Positions 1-6,335 of a stretch of 6,396 nucleotides of DNA are shown piece after piece. The translations under genes were made by a program, and so were the position numbers. Under the pieces are notes generated by a model that was not told the DNA's origin, made no database searches, and saw only the letters and a list, made by a program, of their open reading frames with translations. Position 1 is the first letter of the stretch; each line of letters begins with the position of its first letter. Source of the stretch: Ruminococcaceae bacterium UBA2656 (lineage in GTDB: Bacteria; Bacillota; Clostridia; Oscillospirales; Acutalibacteraceae). The stretch covers positions 44,936 through 51,331 of the forward strand of contig DENA01000008.1 of the NCBI GenBank assembly GCA_002359465.1, read 5' to 3'.

Positions 1-1043
<1,043 letters not shown>

Positions 1044-1080
1044 CTATTCCCTGAGGCGCATACAAACTGCACCTGTCTAA

Positions 1081-1109
1081 ATTTTATCATCTTTTATAGG
1101 ATATGTAAA
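1081..1109 (-). promoter_or_regulatory. Predicted sigma-A-type promoter of nifJ
   Basis: Read on the minus strand, TTTACA (1104-1109, -35) and TAAAAT (1081-1086, -10) are separated by exactly 17 nt. Each hexamer matches the consensus at five of six positions. Transcription would start near 1074, giving a leader of about 60 nt that carries the AAAAGGAGG ribosome binding site. This is a motif match only, but spacing and position are ideal. Confidence 0.7.
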
Positions 1110-1135
1110 GGAAATTTGCATAAAACGCCATAGAA

Positions 1136-1159
1136 TTTACAGCTTTTTTGCTGTGTAAA
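1136..1159. repeat. Imperfect inverted repeat upstream of the nifJ promoter
   Basis: TTTACAGC (1136-1143) and GCTGTGTAAA (1150-1159) flank a run of six T. ACAGC/GCTGT is a perfect 5-bp match, and the outer TTTACA/TGTAAA arms match if a two-base shift is allowed. It lies 27-50 bp upstream of the nifJ -35 box, a position compatible with a regulator binding site. No regulator can be named from the sequence, and the AT-rich setting makes chance symmetry possible. Confidence 0.3.
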
Positions 1160-1283
1160 ATATTAATACCGAATTCGTCGGTTTTAGCGGCGATTCCCTC
1201 TCTGTAAGGCGGCTTGGGTGTGCCATGTCACCGCATCTTTGCCTTGCTCGCGCGCACAGACGCGCAGATACTCCTTAAACCGT

Positions 1284-1313
1284 TTGACATTAGTATGAAT
1301 AATAATATACAAT
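1284..1313 (+). promoter_or_regulatory. Predicted sigma-A-type promoter of the CorC-like gene
   Basis: A perfect -35 hexamer TTGACA lies at 1284-1289. The best -10 is TACAAT (1308-1313), 18 nt away and matching five of six; TATACA at 1306-1311 with a 16-nt spacer is an alternative. The start point would be near 1320, leaving a leader of about 33 nt containing AAAGGGG (1339-1345), 8 nt before the ATG at 1354. Confidence 0.65.
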
Positions 1314-1353
1314 AATATTACTATAAATTTTTATTCCGAAAGGGGAAAACTAA

Positions 1354-2760
1354 ATGTCTCCCGAACCTGACGGCTCATTTTTCCATTTGCTGAGCGCAAT
1401 GCCGGCCGCCGCACAACAGGAACCAAATGCATTTTTATCCATTTTGCTTTTGTTCGCCCTTATTTTGGTAAACGCCTTTTTTGCCGCGAGTGAAATTGCA
1501 GTCATCACCCTGAACGACAACAAGATTAAAAAAATGGCCGAAGACGGCAACAAAAAAGCCGCCAAGGTGCTTAAACTGACGGAGAATTCCAGCCGTTTTC
1601 TGGCGACCATCCAGGTCGGGGTCACACTGAGCGGATTTTTGACCTCCGCTTCGGCTTCCCAGAGCTTTTCCGGCAAGCTGGCTGAAAAGCTTGCTTTCCT
1701 GCCGGTGCCGTCAAGCGTTGTCTATGGGGTATCCACGGTATTGATTACGGTGCTTCTATCCTATTTTTCACTCGTGCTCGGCGAACTGGTTCCGAAAAAA
1801 ATTGCCATGCAGCGCGCCGAGGAACTATCCTTCAAATTTATCGGGATACTGAACGGCACGTCCACCGTATTCAAGCCGTTTATTTCTTTTCTTTCCTTTT
1901 CGACCAACGTTGTTCTGAAGATGATGGGCTTTGACCCCAACGCCTCCGAGGAAACCGTCACGGAGGAGGAAATTCTGATGATGGTGGACGCCGGCGAGGA
2001 AAAGGGCGTAATCGGCGAAACCGCCAAGGACATGATTTCCAATATTTTCGATTTCAGCGATATTACCGCCAGCGAAGTAATGACGCACCGCACCGAGGTG
2101 GACGCTGTCGAGGACACCGCGTCCATACAGGATGTTGTCAACCTCTCCATTTCGGACGGACATTCCAGAATTCCGGTTTACCACGAGGATCTGGATGAAG
2201 TGCTCGGTGTGATTTACGTGAAGGACCTGCTCCAGTATGTGGGCAGCGAGCTGGATAAAAACATCAAAATTACCGATTTGATGCGCCCGGCGTATTTTGT
2301 ACCGGAAAGCAAACGGTGCAGCCAGCTCTTTACGGAGATGGCTGAGCGCAGGACCCAGATCGCGATTATTGTCGACGAGTACGGCGGGACAGAGGGAATT
2401 ATCACCATGGAGGACCTGCTGGAATCCATTGTCGGCGACATTCAGGACGAGTACGACCACGAAGAAGAGGAAATACATAGAGTGGATCCTCACAAATACA
2501 CCGTAGACGGCGGGACTTCCATTGATGAAATTTCCGATCTGGTCGGGGTTGAGCTTCCCGAGGGCGACTACGACACCATTGCCGGCCTCGTGGTGGAGAT
2601 GCTGGGAAGAATTCCGAAGCCGGGTGAACACCCAAGCGTACAGATTGAAAACCTGACGCTGACCGTTCAGGAGGTTGAGGACCGGAGGATTGCGAAGATT
2701 TTGATCGAGGTTTTGCCGGAGCCGGACGACGGCGACAGCCCGGACAAGGACGAATCATAG
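1354..2760 (+). CDS. HlyC/CorC (CNNM) family membrane protein: DUF21 domain, paired CBS domains, CorC_HlyC domain
   Basis: A 468-residue inner-membrane protein of the CNNM/CorC/TlyC superfamily, members of which are linked to Mg2+ (and in some Na+) transport; substrate cannot be told from sequence. Order: short polar N-terminus; DUF21 membrane domain (about 27-200) with FLSILLLFALILVNAFF, ASEIAV (45-50) and LGELVPKKIA (142-151); two CBS domains (about 240-355) with VMTHRTEVD and GHSRIPVYHEDLDEVLG; a linker with VDEYGGTEGIITMEDLLE from 340; and a C-terminal CorC_HlyC domain (about 375-455). CBS pairs in this family bind adenine nucleotides. Full family length. The chosen ATG follows AAAGGGG by 8 nt and keeps the whole first membrane segment; M16 would be the next start. 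The acidic C-terminal tail is unremarkable. Monocistronic between its own promoter and a strong terminator. The old 'hemolysin' label for such proteins is not supported by anything seen here. Confidence 0.95.
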   Translation: MSPEPDGSFFHLLSAMPAAAQQEPNAFLSILLLFALILVNAFFAASEIAVITLNDNKIKKMAEDGNKKAAKVLKLTENSSRFLATIQVGVTLSGFLTSASASQSFSGKLAEKLAFLPVPSSVVYGVSTVLITVLLSYFSLVLGELVPKKIAMQRAEELSFKFIGILNGTSTVFKPFISFLSFSTNVVLKMMGFDPNASEETVTEEEILMMVDAGEEKGVIGETAKDMISNIFDFSDITASEVMTHRTEVDAVEDTASIQDVVNLSISDGHSRIPVYHEDLDEVLGVIYVKDLLQYVGSELDKNIKITDLMRPAYFVPESKRCSQLFTEMAERRTQIAIIVDEYGGTEGIITMEDLLESIVGDIQDEYDHEEEEIHRVDPHKYTVDGGTSIDEISDLVGVELPEGDYDTIAGLVVEMLGRIPKPGEHPSVQIENLTLTVQEVEDRRIAKILIEVLPEPDDGDSPDKDES

Positions 2761-2768
2761 AAGTATAG

Positions 2769-2800
2769 AGAGTCTGCCGCTCCGGTGGCAGGCTCTTTTT
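2769..2800 (+). terminator. Rho-independent terminator of the CorC-like gene
   Basis: The arms 2769-2780 and 2785-2796 form a 12-bp stem (two G·U pairs, the rest Watson-Crick) closed by a UCCG tetraloop, followed by a T run. It begins 9 bp after the stop codon at 2760, so it ends this transcription unit and separates it from queT. Confidence 0.9.
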
Positions 2801-2842
2801 CTTTATAACGGCTTCCACACTGGATAAATTTATGAAAATGAG

Positions 2843-2871
2843 TTGCTTTTGCCTCTATTTTGTAGTATGGT
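2843..2871 (+). promoter_or_regulatory. Candidate promoter of the queT leader
   Basis: TTGCTT (2843-2848) and TATGGT (2866-2871) are 17 nt apart. They match the consensus at only three and four of six positions. Placement is good: a start near 2878 would sit just before the hairpin and riboswitch-like element. A terminator lies upstream and no other start is obvious, so some promoter must be in this stretch, but this exact one is uncertain. Confidence 0.35.
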
Positions 2872-2903
2872 ATTGTAATTGCTAGACGTTGTTCGTCCGG
2901 CAT

Positions 2904-2943
2904 GGTCAGTCGCAACATCCTGACCTTAAAAAAAACACGGAGG
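2904..2943 (+). promoter_or_regulatory. preQ1-I-type riboswitch (predicted), translational control of queT
   Basis: A 6-bp stem GGTCAG/CTGACC (2904-2909, 2920-2925) encloses the 10-nt loop TCGCAACATC, and is followed by TT, eight A, then CACGGAGG. This is the layout of the short class I preQ1 aptamer: a U directly after the 5' arm, a C directly before the 3' arm (the base that pairs with preQ1 in the family), and an A-rich tail that returns to pair with the loop. Loop and tail closely resemble the Thermoanaerobacter tengcongensis aptamer as I remember it (loop begins UCGCA, tail begins UUAA). Loop C2911-G2912 can pair with tail C2938-G2939, whose last base is in the Shine-Dalgarno GGAGG (2939-2943). 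Binding of preQ1 should therefore hide the ribosome binding site. Its place before a queuosine-precursor transporter is what this class predicts. Confidence 0.8.
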
Positions 2944-2952
2944 AATTTCATT

Positions 2953-3471
2953 ATGAAAACTCAGTCTCAGCGTACGCAGTATCTGGTACAGGGCGCCATG
3001 ATCGCCGCCATCTACACGGTTTTGACCCTTTTGGCAGCCCTGGCAAACCTTGCCTACGGCCCGGTGCAGTTCCGTTTTTCAGAAGCGCTTACCATCCTGC
3101 CGGTATTTACCCCCGCGGCTGTCCCGGGGCTGGCAATCGGCTGCCTGCTTTCCAATATATGGAGCGGCTATGGCGCGGCGGATATGGTCTTTGGCACTTT
3201 GGCGACTCTTCTGGCGGCAATTTCCACCAGAATGGTGCGGAATATCCGCATTAAAAAAATCCCCGTCCTGGCCCCGCTGCCGCCCGTCCTGTTTAACGCG
3301 GTGATTGTCGGGCTTGAACTCGCTGTTTTGTCCACAGAGGGTTTCTCGTGGGCCGGGTTCTGGGCGGCTGCCCTTTCGGTCGGTGCCGGTGAACTTGTGA
3401 TATGCTACGGTTTGGGGCTGCCTTTGGCCGCGGGCCTGCAAAAAATAGGAGAAAACAGAAAATTTTACTGA
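2953..3471 (+). CDS. queT: QueT family queuosine-precursor transporter (ECF-type S component)
   Basis: A 172-residue, strongly hydrophobic protein of the QueT (DUF988/COG4708) family, thought to bind and import queuosine precursors such as preQ1 or preQ0 as the substrate-binding component of an ECF transporter; no ECF ATPase or T component is in the window, so it would share them from elsewhere. Family-like segments: YGPVQFRFSEALTILPVF (35-52), GCLLSNIWSGYGAADMVFGT (63-82), PPVLFNAVIVGLEL (110-123) and VGAGELVICYGLGLPL (143-158). About five to six membrane segments and a short polar tail. The start at 2953 follows GGAGG by 9 nt. An in-frame ATG at 2902 would add 17 basic, non-family residues that are really the riboswitch, and I reject it. 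The preQ1-I-like leader supports the assignment independently. KtrB follows after 19 bp. Confidence 0.92.
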   Translation: MKTQSQRTQYLVQGAMIAAIYTVLTLLAALANLAYGPVQFRFSEALTILPVFTPAAVPGLAIGCLLSNIWSGYGAADMVFGTLATLLAAISTRMVRNIRIKKIPVLAPLPPVLFNAVIVGLELAVLSTEGFSWAGFWAAALSVGAGELVICYGLGLPLAAGLQKIGENRKFY

Positions 3472-3475
3472 TTTT

Positions 3476-3479
3476 GGAG
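3476..3479 (+). promoter_or_regulatory. Ribosome binding site deciding the ktrB start
   Basis: GGAG at 3476-3479 lies 11 nt before the ATG at 3491. The upstream in-frame GTG at 3479 overlaps this GGAG and so has no usable ribosome binding site. The shorter start is preferred, removing four residues from the longest frame. Confidence 0.6.
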
Positions 3480-3490
3480 TGTTGGTTGCA

Positions 3491-4876
3491 ATGGGGGAAG
3501 AACAGTTCTGTGTGAAAAAGCGGTTGAAAAATGTGCTGCCGGTCAGGCTGATTGTGGTGAGCTTTGCCGTTGTCATTCTTGTGGGCGCTGTCCTGCTCAC
3601 ACTTCCGGTTACCTCTCGAAACGGTATGCCTACCGGATTTATTGACTCTCTGTTTACCGCGACCTCGGCCACGTGTGTGACCGGGCTGGTCGTATTTGAC
3701 ACATGGACGCACTGGAACCTGCTGGGGCAGATTATCATGATTCTGCTGATTCAGATCGGCGGTCTGGGCGTGATCACCTTTACCACCGGTTTTTCCATGC
3801 TGGTACGCCGGAAGATCGGCCTGCGCGACCTGCAGCTTGCTACGGAAAACACCAGCGGGGACACCATCAACATAAAGCATCTGATTAAAATCATTTTATT
3901 CTTTACATTTTTCTGTGAACTGACCGGTGCGGCCCTTCTGATGCTCCGTTTTGTCCCTCAGTTCGGGGCGAAAGGGATTTGGATCGCTATGTTTACTGCG
4001 ATTTCCGCCTACTGCAACGCCGGCTTTGATATTCTTGGATTTTTAATGAAAGACGGTAACCTGATTCCCTATGTGAGCGACCCTCTGGTCTGTCTGACCG
4101 TCGGGGGGCTGATTGTGATCGGCGGGCTGGGCTTTGTGGTCATCAGTGATATTTACAACGCACAGCTTCTTACGCGGCTGCATAAACGCAAAGCTGTCCA
4201 TCTGAATTTTCATTCCACGTTGGTTTTAATGATGACCGCCATCCTGATCGTTTCCGGAACCGTGCTCTTTCTGATTTGCGAAAACGACAACACCCTTTTG
4301 GGAATGGATTTCGGGACAAAGCTGAACGCCTCCCTCTTTCAGTCAATCAGTGCCCGTACCGCCGGCTTTTGTACGGTTGACATTGCAAAGGAACATGATT
4401 TTACAAAAATCATAACGGTGATTCTGATGTTTATCGGCGCTTCGCCGGCAGGTACCGGCGGCGGTATTAAAACAACCACCTTTATCGTCCTGCTTGCCAC
4501 AGTTGCCAGCGTGATGCGCGGAAATGAGGAAACTACCATTTTAAAACGCCGGGTGGACAAATTTACGGTTTACCGCGCGCTTGCCATTTTTTCCACCGCC
4601 GCCATGGTCATTCTGATCACCACCGGCATTATTCTGACCGCCGATCAGGACGTCAACGGCATTGACGCCCTGTTTGAAGCAACCTCCGGTTTTGGCACGG
4701 TCGGCTTGACCGCCGGAGTGACGCAGGCCCTCAGCTGGATTTCCAAGCTGGCGGTGACTCTCACCATGTTTATCGGCCGCGTGGGCCCTGTTTCGCTTGG
4801 GCTCGCACTCACACTCCGTAGGGGCCGCCACTGCGCAGGCTTCGTTTTACCCGAAGGAAAAGTAATCGTAGGCTGA
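3491..4876 (+). CDS. ktrB: KtrB/TrkH-family potassium uptake channel subunit
   Basis: A 461-residue integral membrane protein forming the K+-translocating pore of a Ktr/Trk system. Four pore-loop repeats are visible, each with the filter glycine: ATSATCVTGL (57-66), ISAYCNAGF (171-179), SISARTAGF (285-293) and ATSGFGTVGL (397-406). The glycine-rich stretch ASPAGTGGGIKTTTF (317-331) is the gating loop of the third repeat. FIGRVGP (427-433) and the terminal PEGKVIVG are family hallmarks. Length fits KtrB better than the longer TrkH, though databases may call it trkH. All four glycines present argues for K+ selectivity (family knowledge). It is 19 bp behind queT with no terminator between, so it probably shares that transcript. 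Its likely RCK partners converge on it from the other strand. Known KtrB channels depend on nucleotide-binding RCK rings; no local control element is seen apart from the shared upstream leader. Confidence 0.95.
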   Translation: MGEEQFCVKKRLKNVLPVRLIVVSFAVVILVGAVLLTLPVTSRNGMPTGFIDSLFTATSATCVTGLVVFDTWTHWNLLGQIIMILLIQIGGLGVITFTTGFSMLVRRKIGLRDLQLATENTSGDTINIKHLIKIILFFTFFCELTGAALLMLRFVPQFGAKGIWIAMFTAISAYCNAGFDILGFLMKDGNLIPYVSDPLVCLTVGGLIVIGGLGFVVISDIYNAQLLTRLHKRKAVHLNFHSTLVLMMTAILIVSGTVLFLICENDNTLLGMDFGTKLNASLFQSISARTAGFCTVDIAKEHDFTKIITVILMFIGASPAGTGGGIKTTTFIVLLATVASVMRGNEETTILKRRVDKFTVYRALAIFSTAAMVILITTGIILTADQDVNGIDALFEATSGFGTVGLTAGVTQALSWISKLAVTLTMFIGRVGPVSLGLALTLRRGRHCAGFVLPEGKVIVG

Positions 4877-4890
4877 TAAGCCATACAAAT

Positions 4891-4929
4891 AAAAAATCCC
4901 ACCGCTCGACTTGAGCGGTGGGATTTTTT
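4891..4929. terminator. Bidirectional Rho-independent terminator between ktrB and the trkA pair
   Basis: The arms 4891-4907 and 4913-4929 are perfectly complementary over 17 bp, with an 11-bp core (TCCCACCGCTC) flanked by an A6 and a T6 run, and a 5-nt loop GACTT. The flanking A and T runs make it work in both directions. It sits 14 bp after the ktrB stop and 8 bp before the end of the minus-strand gene, ending both converging transcripts. Confidence 0.97.
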
Positions 4930-4937
4930 ATATCAGT

Positions 4938-5603
4938 TTATTCTTCCTGAGCGCCTAAGATCCGCATCAGTTCCTTCTGGCTTTTGTTTTCACATACAGC
5001 AACGATCTCGTCATTTGCGTGGAAGGCCGTAAACCCGTTTGGAATCATCATGGAATCCCCGCGTACCACGGAGATAATCAGCGAACCCTGAGGAAGGGTG
5101 ATATCTTTCAGCCTGACGCCGTCCAGCGCAGTGCCGCGCGGGAGCGTAACGGCGCAGATGCCGGCCTTGCCCTTGTTCAGCGTGGCAAGCAGGTGCATCT
5201 TCGATACGTCGACTTCCTGTTCAATCAGGTTGGTTATAATTTCAGTGCTGCTGACGGCGATGTCCGCGCCCAGTTTGCGCAGGGCTTCCAGGTTGCGGGG
5301 GTCGTTGGCCCTTGCAATCACCTTTCCGGCCTTAAACTCTTTTCTGGCAAGCTGTGAAGCAACCAGATTGTCCTGGTCGCTGCCCGTAACGGCAATAACG
5401 CAGTCCGCATTTTTGGTACCGGCCTCGTCAAGCACTTCAATTTCCGTACCGTCTCCGCAAATAACCTCAACATCAAGCTCATTGGCCAGACGCATACATT
5501 TCAGTTTATCTTTTTCAATTAATTTAACGTCATATTTTCTCTCGAGCATATTTCTGGCGATCTGATGGCCGAGTTTGCCGCCGCCGACAATTACAATCCT
5601 CAT
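4938..5603 (-). CDS. trkA: TrkA/KtrA-type potassium uptake regulatory protein (RCK_N + RCK_C)
   Basis: A 221-residue cytoplasmic protein with one RCK_N domain (about 1-130) and one RCK_C domain (about 135-215). The Rossmann motif GGGKLG (7-12), acidic E30 at the end of the second strand and GDGT (50-53) are the expected nucleotide-binding features. DCVIAVTGSDQDNLVASQLA (67-86) and VIARANDPRN (95-104) are typical of TrkA_N. Single-RCK proteins of this size assemble as rings that gate KtrB/TrkH pores in response to ATP/ADP or NAD(H). It is the second gene of a minus-strand pair, 34 bp after the upstream trkA paralog, and ends at the bidirectional terminator shared with ktrB. The ATG at 5603 is preceded by GGGGG (5610-5614) at 6 nt, a moderate ribosome binding site. 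The symbol is a family name; ktrA would fit equally well. Confidence 0.94.
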   Translation of the reverse strand: MRIVIVGGGKLGHQIARNMLERKYDVKLIEKDKLKCMRLANELDVEVICGDGTEIEVLDEAGTKNADCVIAVTGSDQDNLVASQLARKEFKAGKVIARANDPRNLEALRKLGADIAVSSTEIITNLIEQEVDVSKMHLLATLNKGKAGICAVTLPRGTALDGVRLKDITLPQGSLIISVVRGDSMMIPNGFTAFHANDEIVAVCENKSQKELMRILGAQEE

Positions 5604-5623
5604 ATATGTCCCCCAAATTCAAC

Positions 5624-5637
5624 TTGACCAGGGTCAA
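5624..5637. repeat. Palindrome between the two trkA-type genes
   Basis: TTGACC and GGTCAA are perfect inverted arms around a two-base centre. It fills most of the 34-bp gap and abuts the stop codon of the upstream gene. It could be a protein-binding site or, as RNA, a 5-bp hairpin with a CAGG loop just upstream of the downstream gene's ribosome binding site. There is no T run, so it is not a terminator. Confidence 0.4.
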
Positions 5638-6261
5638 TCAGTCGATGACCTTTGCAAAGACAACTTTATCCCCTTCGGCAAGAATGATTCTGCGGTCAGC
5701 AGAATACAGTTCCATCGTACCGTTTGTATGCAGGACGCCGAAGATGGTCTCCCCCGTGTCCTTAGGCACCGAGGAAACGGAAACACCTTCGTGCGCTTTA
5801 TCCACCTCGCGGCAGTGAAAAGTAGCCGTCGCACTTTCGAAAGAAACATTTTTTGAACTGAGCGGCTGCGTCAGTGCGGTAAAAATCGCATCGCCGGCCA
5901 GATTGGTCGGACATACCGTTTTAAGGCCGAACCGCTCAAATACATTTTCGCGGGCCGGGTCGGAAATACGCGCAACCACGTTTTTCACGCCGAAAAACTC
6001 GCGCACGATTTGTGACACCGTGATATTGAGATTATCGTCGGGTGTTACAACGGCAACCGCGTCGCAGCTTTCCACTCCGGCGTTCTGCAGAACCGTCATA
6101 TCCATCGGCATACCGGTAACCGTAATTCCGCTGAATTCTTCATTTAAGTTGCGAAACGCATCCGGGTTGGAATCAATAACGGCGACGTCATGGCCGTGCT
6201 CATCAAGCAGACCCGCCAGACGTGTTCCCAGCCTGCCGCATCCCACTACAAGAACATTCAC
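5638..6261 (-). CDS. trkA: Second TrkA/KtrA-type RCK protein (paralog of the adjacent gene)
   Basis: A 207-residue cytoplasmic RCK protein, first gene of the minus-strand trkA pair. The Rossmann motif GCGRLG (7-12) and D30 are conserved, as are DAVAVVTPDDNLNITVSQI (67-85) and VVARISDPARENVFERFG (95-112). RCK_C covers about 140-207 and ends shortly after EGDKVVFAKV. At residues 50-54 it reads GMPMD where the neighbour has GDGTE, so the usual acidic nucleotide contact is moved or lost and binding may differ. I place the start at GTG 6261 because AAAGGAGAGG (6267-6276) stands directly upstream with 8 nt from its AGGAG, and because this start puts the Rossmann motif at the same residue number as in the paralog. 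The ATG at 6318 would add 19 residues unlike the family. Together with its neighbour it probably forms the gating ring for the convergent KtrB. Confidence 0.92.
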   Translation of the reverse strand: MNVLVVGCGRLGTRLAGLLDEHGHDVAVIDSNPDAFRNLNEEFSGITVTGMPMDMTVLQNAGVESCDAVAVVTPDDNLNITVSQIVREFFGVKNVVARISDPARENVFERFGLKTVCPTNLAGDAIFTALTQPLSSKNVSFESATATFHCREVDKAHEGVSVSSVPKDTGETIFGVLHTNGTMELYSADRRIILAEGDKVVFAKVID

Positions 6262-6266
6262 AAAAA

Positions 6267-6276
6267 CCTCTCCTTT
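6267..6276 (-). promoter_or_regulatory. Ribosome binding site selecting a GTG start
   Basis: On the minus strand, AAAGGAGAGG lies with its AGGAG core 8 nt from the GTG at 6261. It is the only strong Shine-Dalgarno match near this gene and it lies inside the longer ATG-initiated frame, which argues that the longer start is wrong. No clear promoter could be found between here and the right edge. Confidence 0.75.
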
Positions 6277-6335
6277 GGCCTGTCCGTCTGCACGGCGTAC
6301 AGGACAACATGATTCCACTTTGGATCACAAGATGA

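Noticed and set aside
1153..1170. Possible Rex (NADH-sensing repressor) operator upstream of nifJ
   Set aside because: The minus-strand reading has TTAA and TTA near the right spacing, but the right half-site misses the AACAA part of the clostridial consensus and the site lies too far upstream of the promoter for simple repression.
1224..1277. 17-codon plus-strand frame MSPHLC in the nifJ spacer
   Set aside because: No ribosome binding site, arginine-rich chance-like composition, and no support beyond an ATG.
1825..2631. 268-codon minus-strand open frame
   Set aside because: It lies wholly inside the CorC-like gene, shows no family features, and its length is explained by codon bias of the true plus-strand gene.
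2880..2952. preQ1 class II or class III riboswitch in the queT leader
   Set aside because: The larger multi-helix layout of these classes is not evident, whereas a single stem with a 10-nt loop and A-rich tail fits class I; I could not run the models.
3079..3880. Overlapping 219- and 195-codon minus-strand frames across queT and ktrB
   Set aside because: Low-complexity antisense readings of two confidently identified membrane-protein genes; no domain, no ribosome binding site.
4800..4876. Possible frameshift near the ktrB C-terminus (a neighbouring frame also ends in a YPKEK-like motif)
   Set aside because: The main frame runs through FIGRVGP to the expected terminal PEGKVIVG at the expected distance, so no shift is needed.
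6262..6318. ATG start at 6318 for the upstream trkA-type gene
   Set aside because: The 19 added residues are unlike the family, and a strong ribosome binding site inside them points to the GTG at 6261.
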